Shown here one piece after another: positions 1 to 7,996 of a stretch of DNA of 64,000 nt. Below the pieces are notes generated by a model. That model saw only the letters and a list, made by a program, of their open reading frames with translations. It was not told the origin of the DNA and did not search any database. The stretch is from Ruania suaedae (GTDB taxonomy: Bacteria; Actinomycetota; Actinomycetes; Actinomycetales; Beutenbergiaceae), in contig NZ_CP088018.1 of assembly GCF_021049265.1 (NCBI RefSeq), positions 806,001 to 870,000 on the forward strand, written 5' to 3'. Within the stretch, counting starts at the first letter, position 1. Every line of letters starts with the position of its first letter. The position numbers and the translations under genes are program-made.

Positions 1-695
1 AACCGCAGGCCCGACATCACCGCCAATGACGAGCCGGCCACCAGCAGTGCCTGGCCGGACTCGACCATCGCGAAGGCGCGCGCCACCCGCTCCTTGGGGA
101 CGTTCTCGCCGAAGTAGACGATGTTCGGCTTGAGCATGCCGCCGCAGACCGTGCAGGCGGGGACGCGGAAGTCGGCGGTGGAGTCGATGACGGCGTCGGC
201 GTCCGGGGCGATTTCCACGTCGCCCACGTCGCGGCTGAAGTCGGGGTTGAGGGCCTGCAGGCGCTCGTGCATCTCGGTGCGGGTCACGACGGTGCCGCAC
301 TGCAGGCAGATCACCTCGTTGTAGTGCCCATGCAGGTCGATGACGTGCTGGGAGCCGGCCGCCTGGTGCAGCAGGTCCACGTTCTGGGTGATGACGCCGG
401 TGACCAGCCCGCGCTGCTCCATCCGGGCAAGCGCGCGGTGACCGTCGTTGGGTTCGGTGCGGCGCATGTGGCTCCAGCCGACGTGGTTACGCGCCCAGTA
501 GTGCCGGCGGAAGCCGTCGTCGCTCACGAACTGCTGATAGGTCATCGGGTTGCGCGGCGGGGAGTCGGGGCCGCGGTAGTCCGGGATGCCGGAGTCGGTG
601 GAGACGCCGGCGCCGGTGAGAACCGTGAAGGTCCGGCCGCGGAGGAGATCGACGAGCTCGTCGATCCCGGACTCCGGGGAGGGTGCTGTGCTCAC
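1..695 (-). CDS. Sir2-family NAD-dependent protein deacylase (partial, C-terminus outside window)
   Basis: Sirtuins remove acyl groups from protein lysines, consuming NAD+. The window edge cuts this gene, leaving about 231 codons from a GTG start at 695. Visible Sir2 hallmarks are the NAD-binding GAGVS at residues 28-32, QNVD at 104-107, the catalytic His of LHGHY at 122, a first zinc-binding CLQC at 130-133 and a second CTVC pair about 50 residues later, followed by KPNIVYFGE. The zinc site and core spacing are those of an active enzyme. It is divergent from the tRNA-Ser gene, so they are unlikely to be co-transcribed. The physiological substrate cannot be told from sequence. Confidence 0.9.
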   Translation of the reverse strand, partial: MSTAPSPESGIDELVDLLRGRTFTVLTGAGVSTDSGIPDYRGPDSPPRNPMTYQQFVSDDGFRRHYWARNHVGWSHMRRTEPNDGHRALARMEQRGLVTGVITQNVDLLHQAAGSQHVIDLHGHYNEVICLQCGTVVTRTEMHERLQALNPDFSRDVGDVEIAPDADAVIDSTADFRVPACTVCGGMLKPNIVYFGENVPKERVARAFAMVESGQALLVAGSSLAVMSGLR

Positions 696-721
696 CGCAC
701 GAGCCTACGTCGGCTGCCGGT

Positions 722-751
722 TTGGGCCTACCGGTGGTCTCCGGGTACTCT
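722..751 (+). promoter_or_regulatory. Promoter of tRNA-Ser
   Basis: A TTGGGC -35 (722-727) and a TACTCT -10 (746-751) are 18 bases apart and end 10 bases before the mature tRNA 5' end, a normal distance for a tRNA precursor. The region also lies upstream of the divergent sirtuin gene. Confidence 0.5.
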
Positions 752-761
752 GGCTCGCCGA

Positions 762-850
762 GGTAGCGTGTCCGAGCGGCCGAAGGTGCAGCACTCGAAA
801 TGCTGTGTGGTTCATAGCCACCGTGGGTTCAAATCCCACCGCTACCGCCA
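762..850 (+). tRNA. tRNA-Ser (anticodon CGA)
   Basis: A class II tRNA with a 7-bp acceptor stem (GGTAGCG with CGCTACC), an anticodon loop CTCGAAA giving anticodon CGA (reads UCG), the long variable arm expected of tRNA-Ser, a GTTCAAATC T-loop, discriminator G847 and an encoded CCA at 848-850. The IS481-family element begins at the very next base, so the native 3' flank has been displaced. Confidence 0.95.
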
Positions 851-876
851 TGTGATGTCGCAGGACATCGGAATAG
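851..876 (+). repeat. Left terminal inverted repeat of the IS481-family element
   Basis: It starts TGTGATGTC and continues into the perfect core GCAGGACATCGGAATAG (860-876). It matches the reverse complement of 2187-2212 at 23 of 26 positions and is immediately adjacent to the tRNA CCA. Confidence 0.85.
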
Positions 877-905
877 CCCGAACCCACGGATTGTGGGTTC
901 GGGCT
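875..905. terminator. Perfect 13-bp hairpin at the left end of the IS
   Basis: AGCCCGAACCCAC (875-887), a 5-base loop and its exact complement (893-905). It lies just after the transposase stop on the minus strand and 25 bases after the tRNA CCA on the plus strand, so it could end both transcripts. There is no clear T-tract, as is common in high-GC actinobacteria. Confidence 0.55.
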
Positions 906-2115
906 AGTTCTTCGTGGGGGCTGGTCCTGGGGGGCGTCCGGTGGGTTGGTAGCGCTTGGTGGGGTCGAGGGTGAGCTCGCGCAGGATCTCGCCGGTGGCG
1001 GCATTGATGATGGTGATGTCGAGGTCGGCGATGAGGAGGATCACGGGGGTTCGGGCGTGGGTTCGTCCGATGCCGATGTGGTGGAGGGTGCCGCCGTGGC
1101 GGAGGGTGACTTTGCCGGCGGTATCGACGCGGTCGTGGCGCACGCGGTGGTGAGGTTCGCCGGGTGTGGTGGCGGGGGTGGCCTTGGGGCGGGTGGTGTA
1201 GGCGGTGGCCGGGGTTGCCCGGTGGGGTAGGGACCGGTGGGGGCGTCGGTGGTTGTACTCGGTGGTGAACTCATCGAGCAGCGCTTGCAGGGCGGTGATG
1301 GTGGTGGGCTGGTCGGGGCGGGCGCGTAGCCACTTCTTGAGGGTCTGCTGGAAGCGCTCGACTTTGCCCTGGGTGGTGGGGTGGCCAGGCTTGCCGTTCT
1401 TCTGGATGATGCCGCGGCGGTGCAGTTCGGTCTCCAGTGCGGTGCGTCCACCGCGGCGCTTCTTGCTGGCCAGGCGCACGGTGTAGACCAGGCCGTTGTC
1501 GGTCAGGGTGGAGGCGGGGTAGCCGTGTTCGCGGGCGGTCTGGGCGAAGGTGGCGGCCACGATGGTGGAGGTGATCGCTTTGTGGGCGCTCAGGTGCAGC
1601 ACGGCGCGGGAGTGGTCATCGAGCCAGGTGATGATCTCGGTGTCGGCGCCGGCGCGTCCGCTGGGGCGGGTGAGGCGGTAGTGGGTGAAGTCCGATTGCC
1701 AGCACTCGTTCGGCTGCGCGGCTTCGAAACGCACGTAGGAGGACTTCGGTCGCTTCTTCGGCTCGGCGGTGATGAGCCCGGCGCGGGTCAGGATCCGGTG
1801 GATCGTGGCCCGGTGGACCTCGATGTGGTGGGTGTGGCCCAGGTGCCAGGCGATCGTTTCGGCGCCGCAGTCCAGGCCAGCACGCGACAGGCGGGCGCGG
1901 ATGGCCACGATCAGCTCCACGACCTCGGCATCGGTGGCCCTCGGCGTGGTGTGGGGGCGCCGCGAGCGTGGGACGAATGCGGCCTCGCCCTCGAGCCGAT
2001 AGCGGGCCATCAACTTGGAGATCCAACTCTGGGATACGCCGTAGCGGCGAGCGATGGCGGACTGAGACTGGCCCGAGTTCACCGCGGTCACCACCAGGCG
2101 TCGCTTGTTGTCCAT
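904..2115 (-). CDS. IS481-family transposase
   Basis: A 403-residue DDE transposase. The N-terminal 55 residues form a helix-turn-helix (SAIARRYGVSQSWISKLMAR) that would bind the terminal repeats. The rve-type integrase core follows, with the catalytic triad visible as D142 (WQSDFTHY), D206 (LTDNGLV) and E253 (GKVERFQQT). The block between the second Asp and the Glu contains a basic insert (KKRRGGR). A C-terminal segment of about 90 residues after YNHRRPHRSLPHRATP is normal for the longer IS481 members. There is no frameshift or stop, so it is not a remnant. The start lies 97 bases inside the right IS end, where subterminal repeats could let the transposase control its own promoter. Confidence 0.93.
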   Translation of the reverse strand: MDNKRRLVVTAVNSGQSQSAIARRYGVSQSWISKLMARYRLEGEAAFVPRSRRPHTTPRATDAEVVELIVAIRARLSRAGLDCGAETIAWHLGHTHHIEVHRATIHRILTRAGLITAEPKKRPKSSYVRFEAAQPNECWQSDFTHYRLTRPSGRAGADTEIITWLDDHSRAVLHLSAHKAITSTIVAATFAQTAREHGYPASTLTDNGLVYTVRLASKKRRGGRTALETELHRRGIIQKNGKPGHPTTQGKVERFQQTLKKWLRARPDQPTTITALQALLDEFTTEYNHRRPHRSLPHRATPATAYTTRPKATPATTPGEPHHRVRHDRVDTAGKVTLRHGGTLHHIGIGRTHARTPVILLIADLDITIINAATGEILRELTLDPTKRYQPTGRPPGPAPTKN

Positions 2116-2140
2116 AGACCACGAGCCTGGCCACAGCGGC

Positions 2141-2184
2141 TATACCGATCTCGTGCGACACCCCTATTCCCATGACCCGCGACA
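2141..2184 (-). repeat. Subterminal direct repeats at the right IS end
   Basis: Read inward on the minus strand, the terminal repeat is followed by two further copies of its core in a 24-base period: one at 2184-2161 starting TGTCGCGGGTCATG and a more degenerate one at 2160-2141 starting TGTCGCACGAGATCGG. They lie between the terminal repeat and the transposase start and are plausible extra transposase-binding sites. The left end has only one copy. Confidence 0.6.
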
Positions 2185-2186
2185 CC

Positions 2187-2212
2187 CTATTCCGATGTCC
2201 TGCACCAGCACA
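2187..2212 (-). repeat. Right terminal inverted repeat of the IS481-family element
   Basis: Its reverse complement starts TGTGCTGGT and continues with the same 17-bp core found at 860-876. It defines the right boundary of the element at 2212. Confidence 0.85.
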
Positions 2213-2234
2213 CCCCTAGCTCCACCCCGTGCTC

Positions 2235-2282
2235 AAGGCCCGGACCACTGTCGGCAGGATTGCCGGCGCAGGTCCGGGCCTT
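2235..2282. terminator. Composite hairpin, likely the original tRNA-Ser terminator
   Basis: AAGGCCCGGACC (2235-2246) pairs exactly with GGTCCGGGCCTT (2271-2282). The loop contains a second small stem (CGGCA/TGCCG), and TTGCTTTG follows. It lies 23 bases beyond the IS right end, which suggests that it terminated the tRNA transcript before the insertion. Confidence 0.5.
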
Positions 2283-2338
2283 GTTGCTTTGCTGTGAGGA
2301 CTTGACCTTGTCGCGACGACATGGTTTGGACTGCCGTC

Positions 2339-3241
2339 ATGAAGACACTGAAGCAGCAGCCCTCGGGCGTGGAGTACCACCGGGTCCTGGCGGGGGAGGA
2401 TCGACGCATCGGGCGCGGCATCCTCGCCATCGTCCTGCTCGTCGGAGGACTGTTCGCCGCCATCGCCGCGCTCTCCTACCTGGGGCAGTGGCTCGACGAG
2501 ATGCTCTTCCCTGACGGCTGGGGCGAGGCGGTTGAGGCCTACAGCCCGGTGACCTTCGCCGCGGCTCTGATCGCCACGGCGCTGCTGATCCCGTGGAGCA
2601 TGGTCATCCAACGCTGGTTGTACGGCGTGCCGGCCGCGTCCCTGCACTCGGTCGCCTCCCACTTCCGCTTCACCCTGTTCGGGCGGGCGCTGCTCGTCAT
2701 CGTGCCGGCGTTCGTCGTCGCCCTCGCCACCACTGAGCTGCTGGCGCCCGGCGGGACCGCCATGTGGTCCCAGCGGGACACGGTCCTCATGCTCGTCGTG
2801 ATGGTGCTGCTGGTGCCGCTGCAGTCGGCGGGTGAGGAGTACGGTCTGCGTGGCCTGGTCTTCCGCGTCGCCGGCAGCTGGGCGCGTGGCCGGTGGATCT
2901 CGCTGCTGCTGGGCGTCCTCGTCTCCTCCGCCGTGTTCGCCGTCATCCACACCGCGGCTGATCCGTGGTGGAACGTGTTCTACGTGGTGTTCTCCCTGAC
3001 GACCTCGTTCGTCACCTGGCGCACGGGCGGGGTCGAGGTGGCGGTGGTCATGCATGCCGCCTACAACACGCTCACCTTCGTTTTCTGGATCGCTTTGAGC
3101 GCCGACCTCGCCGAGCGATTCGACCGCTCGGCCGGTGCCGTGACTGCCGCATTGATGGCCCCGACCAGTCTCGTGCTGATCGCCATCGCGGTGGTGGTGG
3201 GCCTGCGCACCCGACGCACCGGTCCGGTCAGGACGCCATGA
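2339..3241 (+). CDS. CPBP family intramembrane metalloprotease
   Basis: A 300-residue polytopic membrane protein of the CPBP (Abi) family, which groups Rce1-like CAAX prenyl proteases with bacteriocin-immunity-type proteins. The family signature is present: E166-E167 and R171 (GEEYGLRG), H204 (FAVIHTAAD) and a later H239 (VMHAAYNTL), spaced as in intramembrane glutamate proteases. About six to eight hydrophobic segments surround them. I chose the ATG at 2339 because MKTLKQQPSG is a natural cytoplasmic start; an in-frame ATG at 2321 is possible and neither has a clear Shine-Dalgarno site. The substrate is unknown. It stands alone, downstream of the IS-displaced terminator. Confidence 0.85.
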   Translation: MKTLKQQPSGVEYHRVLAGEDRRIGRGILAIVLLVGGLFAAIAALSYLGQWLDEMLFPDGWGEAVEAYSPVTFAAALIATALLIPWSMVIQRWLYGVPAASLHSVASHFRFTLFGRALLVIVPAFVVALATTELLAPGGTAMWSQRDTVLMLVVMVLLVPLQSAGEEYGLRGLVFRVAGSWARGRWISLLLGVLVSSAVFAVIHTAADPWWNVFYVVFSLTTSFVTWRTGGVEVAVVMHAAYNTLTFVFWIALSADLAERFDRSAGAVTAALMAPTSLVLIAIAVVVGLRTRRTGPVRTP

Positions 3242-3334
3242 CGCCCCGCAGCGGGATGCGCTCCTCGCCGAGGTCACCACCATCGCGCTGGAGGCGCTGA
3301 ACCGGGGCGGATGACCGGCTCCCGGCAGTCCCGA

Positions 3335-4432
3335 TCAGAACGGCCGGTAGCGCGACGTCAGCGGGCACTCGAACGGGTCCGCCTCGCCGAGGCCGACCCG
3401 GTTGAGGTAGCGGATGACGATCCCGTAGGACTCCATCAGCCCGGCCTCGGTGTAGGGGATGTTCTTCTCGGCGCAGTACTCACGCACCATCGGCTGGACC
3501 AATCGCAGGTTCACGCTCGGCATCCGCGGGAACAGGTGGTGCTCGATCTGGTGGTTCAATCCGCCCATGGCCCAGAAGATCGGACGGCCCCCGCCGATGT
3601 TGCGCGAAGTCAGCACCTGCCGGCGCAGGAAGTCGATCGTGTCGCGCTCGGCCAGCAGCGGCATCCCCTTGTGGTTGGGGGCGAAGCTGGCCCCCATGTA
3701 CACGCCGAAGACCATGACCTGGACGGCGAGGAACGCCAGACCCAGCCACGGGCCGAGTGTCGCGATCACCAGCACCGGCAGCCCGACCAGGCGGATGGTC
3801 AGCATTAGCGCCTCGATCCGCCGGTAGCTCAGGTCGCGGTCCTCGGCCAGCATGCGCACGGCGCTGACGTGCAGGTTCAGCCCCTCCAGGGTCAGCATCG
3901 GGAAGAACAGCCACCCCTGGCGCCGGGTGATCCATCCGATCACCCCGGTGCGTGCGGGAGCGTCCTGCGGATCGAAGACGAGTGCGCCGGTGGCGATGTC
4001 GCTGTCCTTGCCGACCGTGTTGGGGTTCGCGTGGTGCTTGCCGTGTTTGCGCGCCCACCATCCGTGGCTGAGCCCGACCACCAGGTTGGCGAGGATCCGG
4101 GAGAGCCACTCGTTGCGCGGGGCGGAATCGAAGACCTGCTGGTGCGCTGCGTCGTGGCCGAAGAAGGCGGCCTGGGTCAGCAGCACCCCGAAGAGCCCCG
4201 CCACGGCGAGCTGCCAGGGGCTCTGGCCCAGGGTGAGCAGCAACGCGATGGCCCCGGCGAAGGCGCACGCCAGCACCACGGCCCGGGCCAGATACCAGCC
4301 GGGACGGCGGCGCATCAGGCCGGCGGCCTTCACCCGGCGGGAGAGGACCAGGAAGTCCTTGGCGGGGTTCGGTCGAGCCGCCCGGGGCGGTGGCGTGACG
4401 TCCGCGGTGTGCTCGAGGGTGTTCGTCGTCAT
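3335..4432 (-). CDS. Membrane fatty acid desaturase (acyl-CoA/acyl-lipid type)
   Basis: A 365-residue di-iron integral membrane desaturase that would insert a double bond into acyl chains. The three histidine boxes are intact: HDAAH (93-97), HGKHH (130-134) and QIEHH (295-299). The Gln in the third box is typical of front-end or linoleoyl-CoA-desaturase-like members. Hydrophobic segments lie between boxes one and two and around residues 200-245. I prefer ATG 4432 to the upstream GTG 4441 because a TAGCGT -10 box ends 7 bases before 4432 and overlaps the GTG, which fits a leaderless transcript. No electron-donor gene (ferredoxin or reductase) is adjacent. The regiospecificity cannot be told from sequence. 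Confidence 0.9.
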   Translation of the reverse strand: MTTNTLEHTADVTPPPRAARPNPAKDFLVLSRRVKAAGLMRRRPGWYLARAVVLACAFAGAIALLLTLGQSPWQLAVAGLFGVLLTQAAFFGHDAAHQQVFDSAPRNEWLSRILANLVVGLSHGWWARKHGKHHANPNTVGKDSDIATGALVFDPQDAPARTGVIGWITRRQGWLFFPMLTLEGLNLHVSAVRMLAEDRDLSYRRIEALMLTIRLVGLPVLVIATLGPWLGLAFLAVQVMVFGVYMGASFAPNHKGMPLLAERDTIDFLRRQVLTSRNIGGGRPIFWAMGGLNHQIEHHLFPRMPSVNLRLVQPMVREYCAEKNIPYTEAGLMESYGIVIRYLNRVGLGEADPFECPLTSRYRPF

Positions 4433-4439
4433 GGTCTGC

Positions 4440-4445
4440 ACGCTA
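4440..4445 (-). promoter_or_regulatory. -10 box for leaderless desaturase mRNA
   Basis: TAGCGT on the minus strand is followed by 7 bases and then ATG 4432, so transcription would start at or next to the start codon. Confidence 0.5.
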
Positions 4446-4493
4446 GGAACGTGGTCGGCCCCGGCGCGTCACCCGCACGAGCGATTCTCGCGC

Positions 4494-6410
4494 CTACTCA
4501 GGTAGGGGTGGGGCAGTCTGCTCGCCGCCGTCGATCGGGATCCGTGCGTACAGCCGGTACCCGCCCCCGGGCCGCGGGCCGGCCTCGACCGTGCCGCCCA
4601 CTGTCGCGATGCGCTCGCGGACGCCGGCCAGGCCCAGACCGGAGCCCGGAGCGTGGTCGGCGTCGGAGACCGGCGCCGAGTTCAGCACCCGCACGGTGAC
4701 GGCGTCGGCCTCGGCGACCACCGTCACTTCCACGGTGGACCCGGGGGAGTGACGCAAGGCGTTGCTCAGGCCCTCCTGGACCACGCGGAACGCCGTCAGG
4801 CCGACCGCCGGGGAGACGGTGGTGTCCGGGCCGGAGTACGTGATCTGGGCGCCGGAGGCGCGGGTGGCCTCGATCAGATCCGGGATGTCGGCCACGGTGG
4901 GCACCGGTGCGGTGGGAACCTCACCGGTGCGCAGCAGCGACAGCAGTGAGCGCATCTCGTTCAGCGCTTGGCGGGAGGATTCGGCGATGTCGTCGAATTC
5001 GTGCTGAATCTCTGGCGGGATGCCCGGTTTGCGGTACCGCGCTGTCGTGGACTGGACATTGATGACCGACATGCTGTGCGCGACCACGTCGTGCAGTTCG
5101 CGCGCGATCCGGTTGCGTTCCTCGAGATCACGGCGTCGCTGCAGTTCTTCGGCGCTGACACGTTCAGCCCGCTCGGCCCGGCCGAGGTTCTGCATCCACA
5201 AGCGGCCGAAAATCGCCAGCAGCCCCAGGCCCGCACTGATCGAGGCGAGCACGATGCCGTTGGCCAGTCCGCCGTCGGGTATCCGACCGGCGATCACCAG
5301 GTAGGCCCCGACCGTGATCATCGTCCCGGTGGACCACACCGCCGCAGCCCAAAGCCAGTGGTGACGCAGCGCGATCACGACGATCACCAGGCAATAGGCG
5401 ACCAAGGTGGTCACCGGCCAGGGCCATGGGCCGTGCGGATCCGGATCCGATCCGGCGAGATTCGCAGCCGCGAGGATGGTCCCCAGTGTCGAGAGCAGGA
5501 TCACCGCACCGCCGCCACCTGGCCAGCGCACCGCGAGCACGAGCGCGGCGCTCTGGGTGATCGCCAGCACCATCGCGATGGCCGGATTGATCTCGTACAC
5601 ACTCGCCAGGACGGGCCAGCCGACGGCGAGCAGGATCACGGCAGCGAAGCCGGCGCTCAACCACGTCCACCCGATCGCGGTCATTCTCAGCGCGGGTGTC
5701 GGGATTCTGGTGGTCCAGCCCGGTGCCGCTGGTGCGGGCCCCCTTCCCAGCAATGACCCGGTGACCAGGCCGTCCACCTGTGCAAGTCCGTGGACCACCC
5801 GTGGCAGGGTGATCAATGCGAGCGCGCCGACCACCAGATTGATCGCGGAATCGAGGACGTACATTCCGCGTGCGCTCTGCGGGGCGAGCTCGGGGGCGAT
5901 GAGCTCCAGCAGTAGTGGCCAGCCGGTGCCAGCGCTCGATCCGGGGATGACAAGCTGCCAGAACCAGGAGGTGAGGCCGCCAAGAGCCAGCGCCGACCAG
6001 GTCACCGCGAGCACGAAGGTGACCAGGCGCAGCGGCAAGGCGATGATGGTGGCGAAGACCAGATCGAACCAGCGGCGCGGGTCTGTCATCACCCGCATCA
6101 GGCCCGTCACGGTCTTCTCGATCGGCCGGTAGTGGGGTGGCGGCACCGGCCGGCCCCAGGATCGCAGCCGGCTGCGCGCGAGGTCGGCCATGCTGGTGGC
6201 GAGCAGCAACGTCAAGGGCATGAGCAAGGCGCCCAGCCAGATCACGAAGGTGCCGATTGACAAGGCAGCCAGGGGTACCAGGAGGCCGAAGCTCACGGCG
6301 GCCAATGGCAGACCCAAGAGGATGTAGCGGTAATCGCGGGCAAGCCGTGCGAGCCGAGTCGAGGGTGCCTGCTCTTCCATATCCGGCACGCTATGGTCTC
6401 CCGCTCTCAC
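4494..6410 (-). CDS. NarL-type sensor histidine kinase with N-terminal membrane sensor domain
   Basis: A 638-residue sensor kinase. Residues 20-240 form a Putative-sensor type membrane domain with paired hydrophobic segments, followed by further membrane helices to about residue 400. A dimerisation/phosphoacceptor domain of the HisKA_3 class follows, with His440 in RELHDVVAHS, and then a C-terminal HATPase with GSGLGLAGVRERI and a DUF-free tail. The GTG start at 6410 is chosen over ATG 6380 because an AGGAGG site (minus strand, 6424-6419) sits 8 bases upstream. It is divergent from the response regulator at 6505 and is very likely its partner. The signal is unknown. Confidence 0.9.
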   Translation of the reverse strand: MRAGDHSVPDMEEQAPSTRLARLARDYRYILLGLPLAAVSFGLLVPLAALSIGTFVIWLGALLMPLTLLLATSMADLARSRLRSWGRPVPPPHYRPIEKTVTGLMRVMTDPRRWFDLVFATIIALPLRLVTFVLAVTWSALALGGLTSWFWQLVIPGSSAGTGWPLLLELIAPELAPQSARGMYVLDSAINLVVGALALITLPRVVHGLAQVDGLVTGSLLGRGPAPAAPGWTTRIPTPALRMTAIGWTWLSAGFAAVILLAVGWPVLASVYEINPAIAMVLAITQSAALVLAVRWPGGGGAVILLSTLGTILAAANLAGSDPDPHGPWPWPVTTLVAYCLVIVVIALRHHWLWAAAVWSTGTMITVGAYLVIAGRIPDGGLANGIVLASISAGLGLLAIFGRLWMQNLGRAERAERVSAEELQRRRDLEERNRIARELHDVVAHSMSVINVQSTTARYRKPGIPPEIQHEFDDIAESSRQALNEMRSLLSLLRTGEVPTAPVPTVADIPDLIEATRASGAQITYSGPDTTVSPAVGLTAFRVVQEGLSNALRHSPGSTVEVTVVAEADAVTVRVLNSAPVSDADHAPGSGLGLAGVRERIATVGGTVEAGPRPGGGYRLYARIPIDGGEQTAPPLPE

Positions 6411-6418
6411 GTCGCGTC

Positions 6419-6424
6419 CCTCCT
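6419..6424 (-). promoter_or_regulatory. Strong ribosome binding site deciding the kinase start
   Basis: A perfect AGGAGG on the minus strand, 8 bases from GTG 6410. The alternative ATG at 6380 has no comparable site. Confidence 0.6.
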
Positions 6425-6492
6425 GGGAGCCATCTCACCCTTACCCACGAGGGATATCTGCCTCTGCGCCGCGCGCGGTCGCCGAGCGCCGA

Positions 6493-6498
6493 TAGTTT
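6493..6498 (+). promoter_or_regulatory. -10 box for leaderless response regulator mRNA
   Basis: TAGTTT is followed by exactly 6 bases and ATG 6505. Confidence 0.5.
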
Positions 6499-6504
6499 GG
6501 GTCC

Positions 6505-7209
6505 ATGGTCCCTCATTCCACCCCTGTCACGCCGGCAGAGGAGCAGCGGGAGATCCGGGTGGCGATCGTCGACGACCAGTCGATGATCCGTGCCGGCTTC
6601 GCTGCGCTGCTCGACGCCCAGCCCGGAGTCACCGTGGTGGGCACCGCCGAGGACGGGCTCGGCGTGACCGACCTGGTGCGCCGTACCCAGCCCGATGTGG
6701 TGCTGATGGACATCCGGATGCCGAAGGTCAGCGGGCTCGACGCCACCCGTGCCATCGGTGCCATGCCGGGCACGCCGCCGCGTGTGGTCATCCTCACCAC
6801 CTTCGATGCCGACGAGTACGTCTTCTCCGCGCTGCGCGCCGGGGCGAGCGGCTTCCTGCTCAAGGACTCCCCTCCCGAGGAGCTGATCCACGCCGTACGC
6901 GTGGTGGCGGCCGGCGAGGCGCTGCTCTCACCCCGGGTGACACGCTCGTTGATCGCCGACTACGCCGCCCGTCCGCACCGCCGGCCGGAGCCGGGCCCGG
7001 AGCTCAACGGCCTGACCGAACGCGAGCTCGACGTGATGGGCGCCGTGGCCCGCGGCTTCTCCAACGCCGAGATCTCCGGCGAGCTCTTCGTCTCGGAGCA
7101 GACCGTCAAGACCCATGTCAGCCGCATCCTGAGCAAGCTGGGGCTGCGCGATCGCACCCAGATGGTGATCGCCGCCTACGAGTCCGGTCTGGTCCGCCCG
7201 GAACGGTGA
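6505..7209 (+). CDS. NarL/FixJ-family response regulator
   Basis: A 234-residue regulator with a receiver domain (residues 17-135) and a LuxR-type DNA-binding domain (about 165-230). The acidic pocket is D26-D27 (IVDDQ), the phospho-acceptor is D69 (VVLMDIRMP) and the conserved Lys is in GFLLKDSPP. The output domain reads LTERELDVMGAVARGFSNAE, with the recognition helix in SEQTVKTHVSRILSKLG. It is divergent from the kinase at 4494-6410 and the two probably form one two-component system. The transcript appears leaderless. Its last 34 bases overlap the end of the convergent acetyltransferase gene. Confidence 0.93.
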   Translation: MVPHSTPVTPAEEQREIRVAIVDDQSMIRAGFAALLDAQPGVTVVGTAEDGLGVTDLVRRTQPDVVLMDIRMPKVSGLDATRAIGAMPGTPPRVVILTTFDADEYVFSALRAGASGFLLKDSPPEELIHAVRVVAAGEALLSPRVTRSLIADYAARPHRRPEPGPELNGLTERELDVMGAVARGFSNAEISGELFVSEQTVKTHVSRILSKLGLRDRTQMVIAAYESGLVRPER

Positions 7210-7916
7210 CCTCCTGAGCCCCGCGTGCGCAACGGGGAGAGCTGGCGACCGTCGTCGTCGGCGTTGCCCGGGTCGAGCCACTCCTCGAAACCTGCGCGCA
7301 CACCCGGCCACTCGCCGTCGGTGACGGCGAACCATGCCGTGTCCCGGTTACGTCCCTTCACCACGACCGCCTGCCGGAACGTGCCCTCGTGGACGAAGCC
7401 GAGGCGGGCGGCCGCCTGGCGCGAGGGAGCATTCAGGCTGTCGCACTTCCACTCGTAGCGGCGATAGCCGAGCTCGTCGAAGATGTACCGCATGAGGAGG
7501 TAGTGCGCCTCGGTGGACGCCCAGGTGCGCTGCAACGCACGGGAGAAGGTGACCCACCCCACCTCGATCACGCCGTGGGCGGGGTCCTGGCGCATCAGCG
7601 CCAGCGTGCCCACGGCACGCCTGGTGGCATTGACCACGACGGCGTAGTGCCGGGGGTCGGTGCCTCCCGCCGCGCCCTGCGCCCACTGGTGGTAGTCCTC
7701 CCGAGCGGTGAACGGGCCGACTCCGAGGTACGTCCAGTCCCGAGCGTCGGGGGCAGCGGCATAAGCGTCGTACAGATCGTCGGCGTGCCGGGCAGGCTCG
7801 AGGCGCTCCAGGGTGCAGTACCGGCCACGGAGGATCTCGGCCGCCGGGCGTGGCACCGGACTCCAGCCCCGGACCACCTCGCCGACCGGCTGGCCGAACT
7901 CGTTCACCTCGGTCAC
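7176..7916 (-). CDS. GNAT family N-acetyltransferase (RimJ/RimL-like)
   Basis: A 246-residue acetyl-CoA-dependent acetyltransferase. The GNAT fold spans about residues 28-190. The VIEVGWVTFSRALQRTWASTE stretch and the RYEWKCDSLNAPSRQAA segment match the RimJ/RimL branch that acetylates protein N-termini or small amines. I chose GTG 7916 because a GAGGAG site lies 4-5 bases upstream; an in-frame ATG at 7955 would add 13 residues. The C-terminal 40 residues are low-complexity and basic (GGHRSGRTRPDS), and the gene end overlaps the response regulator by 34 bases in convergent orientation, which suggests stop-codon drift. The substrate is unknown. Confidence 0.85.
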   Translation of the reverse strand: MTEVNEFGQPVGEVVRGWSPVPRPAAEILRGRYCTLERLEPARHADDLYDAYAAAPDARDWTYLGVGPFTAREDYHQWAQGAAGGTDPRHYAVVVNATRRAVGTLALMRQDPAHGVIEVGWVTFSRALQRTWASTEAHYLLMRYIFDELGYRRYEWKCDSLNAPSRQAAARLGFVHEGTFRQAVVVKGRNRDTAWFAVTDGEWPGVRAGFEEWLDPGNADDDGRQLSPLRTRGSGGHRSGRTRPDS

Positions 7917-7984
7917 GCTGCTCCTCTCGTGCCTGCCGTGCGGGAGACCGATCATGTCAGAGTGGCGGCATGTACTCCGGGTCC

Positions 7985-7990
7985 TAGGCT
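7985..7990 (+). promoter_or_regulatory. -10 box for leaderless phosphatase mRNA
   Basis: TAGGCT is followed by 6 bases (GCAGGG) and ATG 7997. It would serve the phosphatase / DUF3090 / SCO1664 run. Confidence 0.5.
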
Positions 7991-7996
7991 GCAGGG

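Larger units (their letters stand above)
851..2212 (-). mobile_element. Complete IS481-family insertion sequence
   Basis: A 1,362-bp element with one transposase gene bounded by 26-bp terminal inverted repeats (851-876 and 2187-2212) that differ at 3 positions and both begin TGTG. The 17-bp core GCAGGACATCGGAATAG is perfect in both ends. The transposase is full length with its catalytic residues, so the element looks able to move. It abuts the CCA end of tRNA-Ser. I see no obvious target duplication in the flanks (GCTACCGCCA on the left, CCCCTAGC on the right). Confidence 0.88.

Noticed and set aside
1381-2175. A plus-strand open frame of 264 codons inside the IS element.
   Set aside because: It is antisense to the transposase, which has intact catalytic residues. 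The antisense product is Gly/Ala/Val-rich with no domain.
762-2212. tRNA-Ser as an attachment site for an integrative element.
   Set aside because: No integrase, no direct repeat of the tRNA 3' end and only an IS481-type transposase with terminal inverted repeats are present. The adjacency is better read as an IS insertion.
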